33,344 nucleotides of DNA. Source: CAYUBI01 sp964443005 (GTDB lineage Bacteria; Margulisbacteria; Riflemargulisbacteria; GWF2-35-9; CAYUBI01). Position numbers and translations under genes: made by a program. Below the pieces are notes generated by a model, which did not search any database, was not told the origin of the DNA, and saw nothing but the letters and a program-made list of their open reading frames with translations. Positions 26,132 through 33,060 of this stretch are shown one piece after another; the first letter of the stretch is position 1; each line of letters starts with the position of its first letter. The DNA lies in contig CAYUBI010000009.1 of assembly GCA_964443005.1 (NCBI GenBank), positions 1 through 33,344 on the forward strand, in the 5' to 3' direction.

Positions 26132-27055
26132 ATGATGCACTGTCCTTTAACTTATGCACTGTCAGATACGAAATATTCTATTGAAGGAATCAAAAGGCTT
26201 TCCAAAAATCTTGATAGTATGAATGATCTTCAGTTTACTAATGAAGAATTACATAAAGAAGCTGGAAAACGGGCTTTAAAAATGTCGATTCAAGGAGTTC
26301 AGCCTAAGGTTAGTGCTGTTTTTGCAAGTGAGGATAAAACCTTTCAATTGATTACAACTGGAGGGCTTTTTATTTTAAAACCCCAACATCCACTATATGA
26401 ACAGTTGCCTGAAAATGAAGACCTTTCTATGTATTTGGCAGCAATGGCAGGAATTGAAACACCTTTGCACGGTCTTATTTATACAAAGGACCATAAGCTA
26501 GTTTATTTTATTAAACGGTTTGACAGAATAACTGTAGAAAAAAAATTACATACCGAAGACTTTGCACAACTTTCAGGTCGTTGCAGAGATACGAAATATG
26601 ATTCCAGTATTGAACAGGTGATAAAAATAGTTGAAAATTTTTGCACATTCCCAATGATTGAAAAAACAAAATTATACAAACGCATATTATTTTGTTTTTT
26701 AACAGGTAATGAAGATATGCACCTAAAGAATTTTTCCCTGATAGTAAGAGATAATAAGTCCGAACTATCTCCAGCCTATGATTTTGTTAATACCACTATT
26801 ACGATGAATGCCACGGAAGAGACTGCTTTGCCTATTGATGGAAAAAAAAGCAATTTGACATACAAAAATCTAGTTGATTATTTAGGTAGGAGTAAGCTGG
26901 CTTTATCTGATAAAATAATTGATAATATTTTGCATGATTTTGTACATATCAAAAAAGATTGGGACGAATTGCTTGCTAAGAGTTTCTTAACAGATTTGAT
27001 GAAGCAAGAGTATCGCGCAATCATCAGCTCTAGGAGCGCAGTCTTAAAACTGTAG
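26132..27055 (+). CDS. hipT: HipT-like serine/threonine kinase toxin
   Basis: The 307-aa protein is the kinase part of a HipA toxin and matches the layout of E. coli HipT (begins MxHCPLTYAL, ends VLKL). It has the Gly-rich loop MSIQGVQPK (Ser52, Gln54), ATP lysine Lys83 in FILKP, FIKRFDR, TEDFAQLSG, catalytic loop GNEDMHLKNF (Asp195, Asn200), and metal-binding Asp217 in SPAYDF. Known HipT phosphorylates TrpS and halts translation; the target here is inferred only. The first serine of the E. coli SIS loop is kept and the second is Gln. The active-site residues all look intact, so the toxin should be functional. Confidence 0.87.
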   Translation: MMHCPLTYALSDTKYSIEGIKRLSKNLDSMNDLQFTNEELHKEAGKRALKMSIQGVQPKVSAVFASEDKTFQLITTGGLFILKPQHPLYEQLPENEDLSMYLAAMAGIETPLHGLIYTKDHKLVYFIKRFDRITVEKKLHTEDFAQLSGRCRDTKYDSSIEQVIKIVENFCTFPMIEKTKLYKRILFCFLTGNEDMHLKNFSLIVRDNKSELSPAYDFVNTTITMNATEETALPIDGKKSNLTYKNLVDYLGRSKLALSDKIIDNILHDFVHIKKDWDELLAKSFLTDLMKQEYRAIISSRSAVLKL

Positions 27056-27075
27056 AGTAAATGGGAACTGCATCC

Positions 27076-27104
27076 TTGCAAATTGAAAGGTTATCTTTTA
27101 AAAT
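27076..27104 (+). promoter_or_regulatory. Promoter of the AAA_14 ATPase gene, probably leaderless, with flanking inverted repeat
   Basis: TTGCAA (27076-27081), a 17-bp spacer and TAAAAT (27099-27104). The -10 ends 6 nt before the ATG at 27111. An 8-bp inverted repeat CATCCTTG/CAAGGATG (27071-27078, 27106-27113) brackets the promoter and includes the start codon. The AAGG before ATG is too close to serve as an SD. Confidence 0.55.
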
Positions 27105-27110
27105 ACAAGG

Positions 27111-28274
27111 ATGATTATTCGTAGACGCTTACAAGAAACCTTACAAGAATCGCTAAGCCAGTTTCCGGTAGTAGCAATATTAGGTGCTCGTCAAACAGGG
27201 AAAACAACGCTTGCAAAAGAGATTGTGCATCAATCGGCTCGTCATTGCGTATATATGGATTTAGAATTGCCCTCTGATTTAAATAAAATTCAAGATCCTG
27301 AATTTTTTCTTGAGCATAATAAAGATAATCTTGTGATTCTCGATGAAATTCAACGAAAACCAGAATTGTTTCCGATTCTTCGAGGTATGATAGATAAGCA
27401 CCGTATTCCTGGCCGATTTCTGATTCTTGGGTCAGCTTCGCCGCATTTAATTAAACAATCATCAGAAACTTTAGCTGGACGAATTGTTTATCATGAAATG
27501 TCACCTTTTGTAATCAGTGAAATTGGAGCAGAACTAAGTTCTATTCAAAAGCTGTGGATTCAAGGAGGTTATCCTTCAGCTTTTTTAACAAATACTGAAA
27601 GGTCTAACCATTGGCTTAATGCTTACATCAGAACTTTCTTAGAAAGAGAAATTCCTCAGCTTGGGTTTAGAGTAGCTGCTGATGGATTAAGAAAATTTTG
27701 GATAATGCTAAGTCATTACCATAGTCAATTATGGAATGCGAGTCAAATTGCGAACAATTTAGACATCACTGCACCGACTGTTCGTCATTTGCTCTCTATT
27801 CTTGAGCAAACTTATATGGTAAGAATTTTAGAGCCATATTTTATTAATATTTCAAAGCGTTTGGTCAAATCGCCTAAAGTCTATATGTGTGATTCAGGCA
27901 TTTTACATGCAATGTTAAACCTAAAAAATTATGAAGACGTTCTAAATCACCCCATACTTGGACATTCATGGGAAGGATTTGTTGTTGAACAAATTATTCG
28001 GATTCTACCGAATTCTATTCGGCCTTATTTTTATCGAACTCAAGCAGGAGCTGAGATTGACATTGTTTTAACTCAAGCAGATAAGCCGATTGCTGCTATT
28101 GAAATAAAGCATTCTTCTACGCCAAATGTATCAAAGGGTTTCATTCATGGGCTTGAAGATTTATCTCTGAAACGTGGCTATATTATATATCCTGGCTACG
28201 AAAGCTATCCATTAAACAAATCAATACAGGTAATTTCCATTGATGAGATTCCAAAGATAATTTCTGAATTTTAG
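27111..28274 (+). CDS. AAA_14 / DUF4143 family ATPase
   Basis: The 387-aa protein has an N-terminal P-loop ATPase with Walker A GARQTGKTT (Lys31) and Walker B LVILDEIQ (Asp78-Glu79). A sensor-like FLILGSA, a linker winged-helix region, and a C-terminal DUF4143 part with a PD-(D/E)XK-like core follow (TQAGAEIDIVL and AAIEIKHS). The family is common and multicopy in candidate phyla and archaea; its cellular role is not established. It follows the hip locus on the same strand but has its own promoter. A decayed relative lies at 31832-32313. Confidence 0.88.
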   Translation: MIIRRRLQETLQESLSQFPVVAILGARQTGKTTLAKEIVHQSARHCVYMDLELPSDLNKIQDPEFFLEHNKDNLVILDEIQRKPELFPILRGMIDKHRIPGRFLILGSASPHLIKQSSETLAGRIVYHEMSPFVISEIGAELSSIQKLWIQGGYPSAFLTNTERSNHWLNAYIRTFLEREIPQLGFRVAADGLRKFWIMLSHYHSQLWNASQIANNLDITAPTVRHLLSILEQTYMVRILEPYFINISKRLVKSPKVYMCDSGILHAMLNLKNYEDVLNHPILGHSWEGFVVEQIIRILPNSIRPYFYRTQAGAEIDIVLTQADKPIAAIEIKHSSTPNVSKGFIHGLEDLSLKRGYIIYPGYESYPLNKSIQVISIDEIPKIISEF

Positions 28275-28370
28275 GTCCAAGCGAACAAATGCTGTAGCAA
28301 TCATTGATTATCATTAACAGGGAATAAACGGGCTGAAATGCATTTATGTTGTAAAAAATGTAAAAACTCT

Positions 28371-29489
28371 CTACAACTTACAATTGTTTAGTTCGCTAAT
28401 TAATTGATCAATATCTTCAGTGCGATGGCTTGAGGTTACAGACACACGTAATCGTGCTTGGCCTTTTTTTACAGTAGGATAGCGAATAGCTGGAACGGCT
28501 AATTCGTTTTCCTCAAGTTTTTTGGATAAAGCTACAGCACGTGCTTCATCTCCAATAATAAATGGAAAAATAGCTGATTGGCCTGAATTTAATACTGGAT
28601 AGGGTTGTAATGAAATCTGACTTGCTAAATAGCGAATGTTTTTCCATAATTCTTTACGCAGTTGTCCAGATTGAATTTTACGAAGAGCTTCGCGTATTCC
28701 TGCAACAATAAAAGCTGGAAGTGCTGTATCATAAATAAATGGACGTGACGTGTTAATTAAATAGTCAATCATATCTGCATTACCTGCAACAAAACCACCG
28801 ATTCCACCCAGAGCTTTACTCAGTGTTCCAATTTCAATGAGATGCTCAGTTGGCAAATGAAGATGCTCAACAAGTCCCATGCCTGTGTTACCTAAAACTC
28901 CCAAAGCATGAGCTTCGTCGACAATAACAGTTGCATGATAATGCAGTGCAATATCATAAATTGCTGCAAGAGGTGCATAATCACCTTCCATTGAAAACAC
29001 AGTATCTGTAATAATCCATAAAGCACCTTTGTTTGCAGCTTCTTTTTCTAATTTCTTTTTCAAATGATTAACATTGGCATGAGCATACACGCGTAATCGA
29101 GCACCTGACAAACGACAAGCATCAATAATTGATGCATGGCATAATTTATCTATAAAAATTGTATCTGAAGGTGCAACAAGCGTTCCAATCACACCTAAAT
29201 TTGTTAAATATCCACTGGAAAAAACAAGAGCCCGTTGCCTGCCGCGTGCTTGTGCAAGTTCAGTTTCCAAGGCCTGATGTTCGTCAGTTGTTCCAGAAAT
29301 AAGGCGCGATGAGGTTTGCGATAATCCATAACTATATAAATTATAATCAACTGCCTCAATAACATCAGGCTCATTAGACAAACCAAGATAATCATTACTG
29401 GAAAAATCAATGAGGTCAATATCTTTTATTTTAAGCGTACGATACAATTGATTGTCTGCTAGCGTTTTTAAGTGAGAGATATAGTTCAT
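28371..29489 (-). CDS. bioF: BioF-like 8-amino-7-oxononanoate synthase (alpha-oxoamine synthase family)
   Basis: This is a fold-type I PLP enzyme. BioF joins pimeloyl-thioester and alanine in biotin synthesis. The 372-aa protein shows FSSNDYLGLS, SSRLISGTTDEHQALE, VDEAHALGVLG and the PLP lysine Lys225 in IGTLSKALGG. The related KBL, ALA synthase and serine palmitoyltransferase share these motifs; the length and lack of extensions favour BioF. No other biotin gene is visible in the window. The ATG at 29489 has no SD and follows an extended -10 by 11 nt. The 96-bp gap after its stop shows nothing clear. Confidence 0.85.
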   Translation of the reverse strand: MNYISHLKTLADNQLYRTLKIKDIDLIDFSSNDYLGLSNEPDVIEAVDYNLYSYGLSQTSSRLISGTTDEHQALETELAQARGRQRALVFSSGYLTNLGVIGTLVAPSDTIFIDKLCHASIIDACRLSGARLRVYAHANVNHLKKKLEKEAANKGALWIITDTVFSMEGDYAPLAAIYDIALHYHATVIVDEAHALGVLGNTGMGLVEHLHLPTEHLIEIGTLSKALGGIGGFVAGNADMIDYLINTSRPFIYDTALPAFIVAGIREALRKIQSGQLRKELWKNIRYLASQISLQPYPVLNSGQSAIFPFIIGDEARAVALSKKLEENELAVPAIRYPTVKKGQARLRVSVTSSHRTEDIDQLISELNNCKL

Positions 29490-29500
29490 AATAGGGAATT

Positions 29501-29530
29501 ATTGTAGCATAATTTCATCTAATTTCATCT
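29501..29530 (-). promoter_or_regulatory. bioF extended -10 with 10-bp tandem repeats
   Basis: On the minus strand TGCTACAAT (plus 29501-29509) is an extended -10 element ending 11 nt before the bioF ATG. Just upstream, AATTTCATCT is repeated exactly in tandem (29511-29520, 29521-29530) with a third partial copy. The repeat occupies the -35 zone and may be a regulator site or polymerase-slippage product. Confidence 0.4.
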
Positions 29531-29596
29531 AATTTGTTGCATGAAAAAATAGAAATATTGTTAATGACTCAGTTATTGCTTGCACTGTGCTTTTAC

Positions 29597-29625
29597 GTGC
29601 AAGTATATAAAATTTATGATAAACT
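29597..29625 (+). promoter_or_regulatory. Promoter of the AI-2E family gene, probably leaderless
   Basis: GTGCAA (29597-29602), a 17-bp spacer and an extended -10 TGATAAACT (hexamer 29620-29625). The hexamer ends 7 nt before the ATG at 29633. This argues against the upstream in-frame start at 29534, which would lie before the promoter. Confidence 0.5.
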
Positions 29626-29632
29626 CTTTGTA

Positions 29633-30697
29633 ATGACTCCTACAAATTCCTTACATATTAAAGCTATTGCATTAATGGTTATCATATTAGCCTTTTTTAT
29701 TGTTAAACCGTTATTAACGCCTATTCTCTCAGCCGCTATTTTAGCGTATCTTTTTTATCCAATTTATCTCAAACTTGTCTTGTTATGGAGCGCAAAACAA
29801 AATGCATTAGGCAAAACGATTTCAGCATTTCTAGTAGTATTGCTTGTTGTTTTTACGTTTCTTATTCCCTTATGGGGGCTAATCGTACTGCTAGGGTTAA
29901 ATGCTAAAGCCATTATGTCCTTGATAAGTAGTTTAGCTCCTGGAATAACCAACTTATTTGAAACAATTCAGCCCAATTTACAATCATCTTTCTTAAAAAA
30001 CCTGGATATTAACCTCAATTTAACAATGATTTTTTCATCTCTCGCACTTCAGGCATTTAAGTTTACTCAACACCTAATAGCACAAATCCCCTCCTTAATC
30101 TTTAGCTCTTTCGTTACCCTATTTGTGATGTATTATTTACTAAAAAATGCAACAAAAATGATCGAACTTGTCAATGAATGGCTGCCTATTTCAGATTATT
30201 TGCGTGAACAATCGTTAAAACGGTTCAATCATCTTTGCCGCGGCCTCATTGGTAGCCAATTTGTCATCGCGATTTGCCAGGCAATATTAATGGGCATTGC
30301 TTGTTTGATTCTGGGACTACATCATAAAATTTTAATCATTATCATTACATTTGTTTTCGCTGTTATCCCCTTTGTGGGCGCTTTTGCTGTTTGGGTAGGC
30401 ATTTCGATCTACTTGTTAATTGAATATCTTAGTGGAACTGGGGCTCTCTGGCATCCAATTTTTTTGGTCATTTACGGAACTTTTTTGGTCAGCATTGTTG
30501 ATAATATTGTCCGTCCGAAAATGCTTTCTGAGGCAGCCAAAATTAATCCAGCTATTGTTCTCATTGGTTTTATTGGTGGCTTTATTCTGTTTGGCGTCCC
30601 TGGTTTTTTCCTAGGGCCCATCATCCTTACCTTTGTCGAAATTTCTCTTAAAACGTTTTATCGAACGCTTAACAAAACAACCCCGAAATTGAAGTAA
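29633..30697 (+). CDS. AI-2E/PerM family membrane transporter
   Basis: From the ATG at 29633 the protein is 354 aa, the usual length of the family, with about eight membrane helices grouped as N-terminal, a long amphipathic middle region, and C-terminal bundles. Typical segments are PLLTPILSAAILAYLFYP, the LIGSQFVIAICQAILMGI region, and the C-terminal DNIVRPKML followed by NPAIVLIGFIGGFILFGVPGFFLGPII. Members export signals or act as Na+/H+ antiporters, so substrate cannot be predicted. The frame extends upstream to 29534, but those residues precede the promoter and are not family-like. It is divergent from bioF. Confidence 0.86.
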   Translation: MTPTNSLHIKAIALMVIILAFFIVKPLLTPILSAAILAYLFYPIYLKLVLLWSAKQNALGKTISAFLVVLLVVFTFLIPLWGLIVLLGLNAKAIMSLISSLAPGITNLFETIQPNLQSSFLKNLDINLNLTMIFSSLALQAFKFTQHLIAQIPSLIFSSFVTLFVMYYLLKNATKMIELVNEWLPISDYLREQSLKRFNHLCRGLIGSQFVIAICQAILMGIACLILGLHHKILIIIITFVFAVIPFVGAFAVWVGISIYLLIEYLSGTGALWHPIFLVIYGTFLVSIVDNIVRPKMLSEAAKINPAIVLIGFIGGFILFGVPGFFLGPIILTFVEISLKTFYRTLNKTTPKLK

Positions 30698-30790
30698 AAC
30701 TTTTTTCCCTGAAATAGCGCTTGTGTACAATCATTTGAAAACCTAATCGAGGAATATTTTTAAGTACTAATATCTGGAGTAAATAATTTG

Positions 30791-31789
30791 TCATGACTCA
30801 TCATATTTTTCAGCAAACCCTTTATCCAGCAGTTCTTGATTAAGATAATGGCCTTTTTGAATCAATTGCTCAAAGTTGGTTTCGTCCTTGTCATAAAAAA
30901 CATCGACCAAGTATCGGTCAAACTTATCCCGAGCATGCGATTTAATAGCAATGAATGCGCAATCTTTAAGACAGGAAACAACATAATCTCTCACAGTTTT
31001 CCCCTCTGGCATATCCAATTCTGCTGAATTGATCCCTCGAAGCCTGAGTTTTTGGTCAATTTCTGTTTCAAATCCCAAATCAATATTCACCCAAAGCGTG
31101 TCACCATCAATAACGTTGATTAAGTTGGCTTTATAGGTGTAGTGCGGAAATATAGTAGGTTCTGCTGGAATAAACCGATAATTCTGTCCATCTTTTTCAA
31201 CATGGACTACAGTGTTGGGTGGTGTCCCTGTAACTGGCGAAGGTACTTTGACGCGAAATCCAAGATCAACTTTTGTGCCTTTTTTAGATTCTTTAATTAA
31301 ATAAACATACGGTTCGTCGCGACTAACAGACAATACTGCTGGAGTATTTGGTTTTTGTGGCAATCCTTTGCTTTCTCGAATAAGGTCTTGGAGTTGAACA
31401 ACACTGAGCTGTTCCTCAATAACACGTTTTTCAAGTGCTCGTCGGGTCTCTACATCAGGAATAGTAAGCAAAATCCTATAGTGAGACCAGGTTAATTCTT
31501 GCCACGTGGCAAGAATTCGCGGGTATTCTTCATAAAAAGTGACAGATCTATACAGAGTTGTCACATCTATTCTTAAGTGTTCCGAGAGTAGGGGGAAAAG
31601 GGTCTTGCCATAGTTCGCGCGTTTCTTATTTTTGAGGAGATGTTTTTTGATATACTTTCCGCCTTTCCAATAAGCAACAAGTTTGCCTTGCTCAATTTCG
31701 TTGCGAATAGTATTAATAAGGATTTGTTCGTCTTGAGTCAGATTTTTTAGGTCAAATAATGACTTGCTAGTTATGAGCGCAGTTGCCAT
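30791..31789 (-). CDS. DUF1016 N-terminal domain fused to a staphylococcal-type thermonuclease domain
   Basis: Residues ~20-140 resemble the DUF1016 (YhcG) N-terminal domain: YWKGGKYIKKH, YGKTLFPLLSEHL, FYEEYP, LTWSHYRILLTIPD and LSVVQLQDLI. Residues ~217-330 are an SNase domain: VIDGDT (Asp228, Asp230), LRLRGINSAE (Arg249, Glu257; Asn254 at the Asp40 position), and DKFDRYL (Arg292). The nuclease arginines and glutamate are present, so activity is plausible. Ordinarily DUF1016_N is followed by a PD-(D/E)XK nuclease. No signal peptide is visible, so it should act in the cytoplasm. I choose the ATG at 31789 (332 aa) because the TATAAT ends 6 nt upstream; an ATG at 31813 lies upstream of that -10. 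Defence against foreign DNA is an inference. Confidence 0.85.
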   Translation of the reverse strand: MATALITSKSLFDLKNLTQDEQILINTIRNEIEQGKLVAYWKGGKYIKKHLLKNKKRANYGKTLFPLLSEHLRIDVTTLYRSVTFYEEYPRILATWQELTWSHYRILLTIPDVETRRALEKRVIEEQLSVVQLQDLIRESKGLPQKPNTPAVLSVSRDEPYVYLIKESKKGTKVDLGFRVKVPSPVTGTPPNTVVHVEKDGQNYRFIPAEPTIFPHYTYKANLINVIDGDTLWVNIDLGFETEIDQKLRLRGINSAELDMPEGKTVRDYVVSCLKDCAFIAIKSHARDKFDRYLVDVFYDKDETNFEQLIQKGHYLNQELLDKGFAEKYDES

Positions 31790-31795
31790 AGTCTT

Positions 31796-31824
31796 ATTAT
31801 AGCGGTAAATCATAAATATGAAAA
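31796..31824 (-). promoter_or_regulatory. Promoter of the DUF1016-SNase gene, probably leaderless
   Basis: Minus-strand TATAAT (31801-31796) ends 6 nt before the ATG at 31789. TTTTCA (31824-31819) is a partial -35 at 17-bp spacing. No SD is present. Confidence 0.5.
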
Positions 31825-31831
31825 AGCCTGG

Positions 31832-32313
31832 TTAATATTTGATATTCCCTGCCCACAATTCTTCTAGAAAACTTTTCCATGGGTAGATAGTGATGTTATC
31901 ATCTGTTAGTCGTTGACGGTGGTCTAAGGAAACAACGATACGTTTCAGAGTTGGATGATCTTCATGTATAGCTCGTAATCCCTTTAAATGATGTGATTGT
32001 ATAGAATTGCTTGATTTAATTTCCAAAGCAATTTCATTATTTATTATAAAGTCAACTTCAAATCCAGATGCAGTTCTCCAATATGTAATTTCAAGGTTTG
32101 CCTGATGATAATCGGAGTAGGCTACTAATTCTTGGTATATAAAATGTTCAAAAGCTTTTCCAAAAAGCTCACTTCCTGGCTCCAGCCCTGTTCTTTTTTG
32201 AGAGAATTAGGAAATAGCATTGATATTAATGTTGACTTTCCTGTTTGTCGTGGCCCCCACAAAAATATTGATTCAGATTGAGTTTCCTGTAAGTTTATAC
32301 TTCGTTTATACAT
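31832..32313 (-). pseudogene. Decayed AAA_14/DUF4143 ATPase (internal deletion plus frameshift)
   Basis: The N-terminal piece (from ATG 32313) keeps a P-loop, FLWGPRQTGKSTLI, and runs to LFPNS before losing similarity. In another frame from about 32200 the C-terminal piece resumes with GSELFGKAFEHFIYQELVAY, then TASGFEVDFIINN and ALEIKSSNS (the PD-(D/E)XK-like core), ending GNIKY and TAA. Roughly 200 residues are missing from the middle, and the two parts are out of frame. It is therefore a relic of the same family as the intact gene at 27111-28274. Confidence 0.8.
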
Positions 32314-32680
32314 GATAATCAAAATATATACTTTTAATTATCATCTGTCAAAGCGTCCACAAGTTGGCAATTTAGAGGAATTTATAGACAAAGGTTTAAT
32401 GATTCCACTTGCACAGGAACAAACAACTTATAAGAAAATGGGACCCAACGCTCAAGAAGGGAAAATGAGTACCTATGTTCTTTTTGGCGAACAAAAAGCT
32501 TGTCCATTTGATAGTCAATTTGGAAATAACGGATCAAGCACAATGACAATTGCGCAGCTATATAAAGAGGGACAATTATCAAAAAAAGATTTTGAAACTA
32601 TTAGTGAATTATTGAAAAACAAGAATGCTGAATTTATTCAACTTATTGATATCCGGCCCCGATGGTACCTTGGCCTTTAA
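32312..32680 (+). CDS. Hypothetical protein, possibly N-terminally truncated
   Basis: A 122-aa frame not matching any family I recognise. From about residue 14 (KRPQVGNLEEFIDKGLM) it reads like a soluble, mixed-charge protein, with FGEQKACPFDSQFGNNGSS and a helical KEGQLSKKDFETISELLK stretch, ending RPRWYLGL. No signal peptide or membrane segment. Its ATG overlaps in antisense (CATG) the start codon of the decayed ATPase on the other strand, and the first ~13 residues look non-native. This suggests a fragment whose original N-terminus was lost. No SD. Confidence 0.45.
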   Translation: MIIKIYTFNYHLSKRPQVGNLEEFIDKGLMIPLAQEQTTYKKMGPNAQEGKMSTYVLFGEQKACPFDSQFGNNGSSTMTIAQLYKEGQLSKKDFETISELLKNKNAEFIQLIDIRPRWYLGL

Positions 32681-32725
32681 GTTCTCAAAAAAACAATGAA
32701 CTCAAAGGCACTTAAATAATTTTAG

Positions 32726-32801
32726 TGGTGGAGCTGAGGGGGATCGAACCCCTGACCCCTAACATGCCATGCTAGTGCTCTCCCAGCTGAGCTACAACCC
32801 C
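32726..32801 (-). tRNA. tRNA-Ala (anticodon GGC)
   Basis: A complete 76-nt cloverleaf on the minus strand with encoded CCA. The acceptor stem GGGGTTG/CAGCTCC includes the G3:U70 alanine identity pair. D arm GCTC...GAGC, anticodon stem CTAGC/GTTAG with loop ATGGCAT giving anticodon GGC (reads GCC/GCU), and T arm AGGGG-TTCGATC-CCCCT. It is flanked by hypothetical and mobile-element fragments. Confidence 0.95.
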
Positions 32802-32896
32802 ACATACAATTAATCAATATAAATTATAGCATGGCTTGATAAAATTTAAACTTGTCTTTATTTGCTTCATTTTTAGGATAATTTAGATAAGTAAGC

Positions 32897-33049
32897 TTAG
32901 TCAACTTTTCTTGACATATTAGATTCCTTTCTGTTGATGTTGTAAAAGTTATAGTGAGTCTCGTAATCCAAATGTTGATGCATACAGTAATTCTTATAAT
33001 ATTTAATGAATTCAGCCATATTTTTTCCAGGAAACAGGGAGAGATATAG
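32897..33049 (-). pseudogene. C-terminal fragment of an IS3-type (rve) transposase
   Basis: A 50-codon open frame lacking a proper start reads LYLSLFPGKN, MAEFIKYYKNYCMHQHLDYE, ETHYNFYN. This is the pattern of the transposase C-terminus in which a (I/F)xYYNxxRxHQxLDYxTPxE motif follows the last catalytic helix. The DDE residues are absent, so only the tail survives. No terminal inverted repeat was recognised. Other frames over the same bases look less protein-like. Confidence 0.5.
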
Positions 33050-33060
33050 TTATCCAAACA

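Noticed and set aside
26128..26134. hipS/hipT boundary as a frameshift in a normal hipA
   Set aside because: HipT has its own conserved N-terminus and HipS ends as expected; the order equals known HipBST loci.
29534..29632. N-terminal extension of the AI-2E family protein
   Set aside because: It would start upstream of the extended -10 and adds about 33 residues not typical of the family.
30698..30790. Possible 16-codon frame or promoter after the AI-2E gene
   Set aside because: A GGAG and ATG are present but the frame is tiny and not protein-like; no terminator hairpin seen.
32824..33057. 77-aa minus-strand frame overlapping the IS remnant
   Set aside because: The alternative frame (32897-33049) carries the transposase-like motif; this one looks like a shadow.
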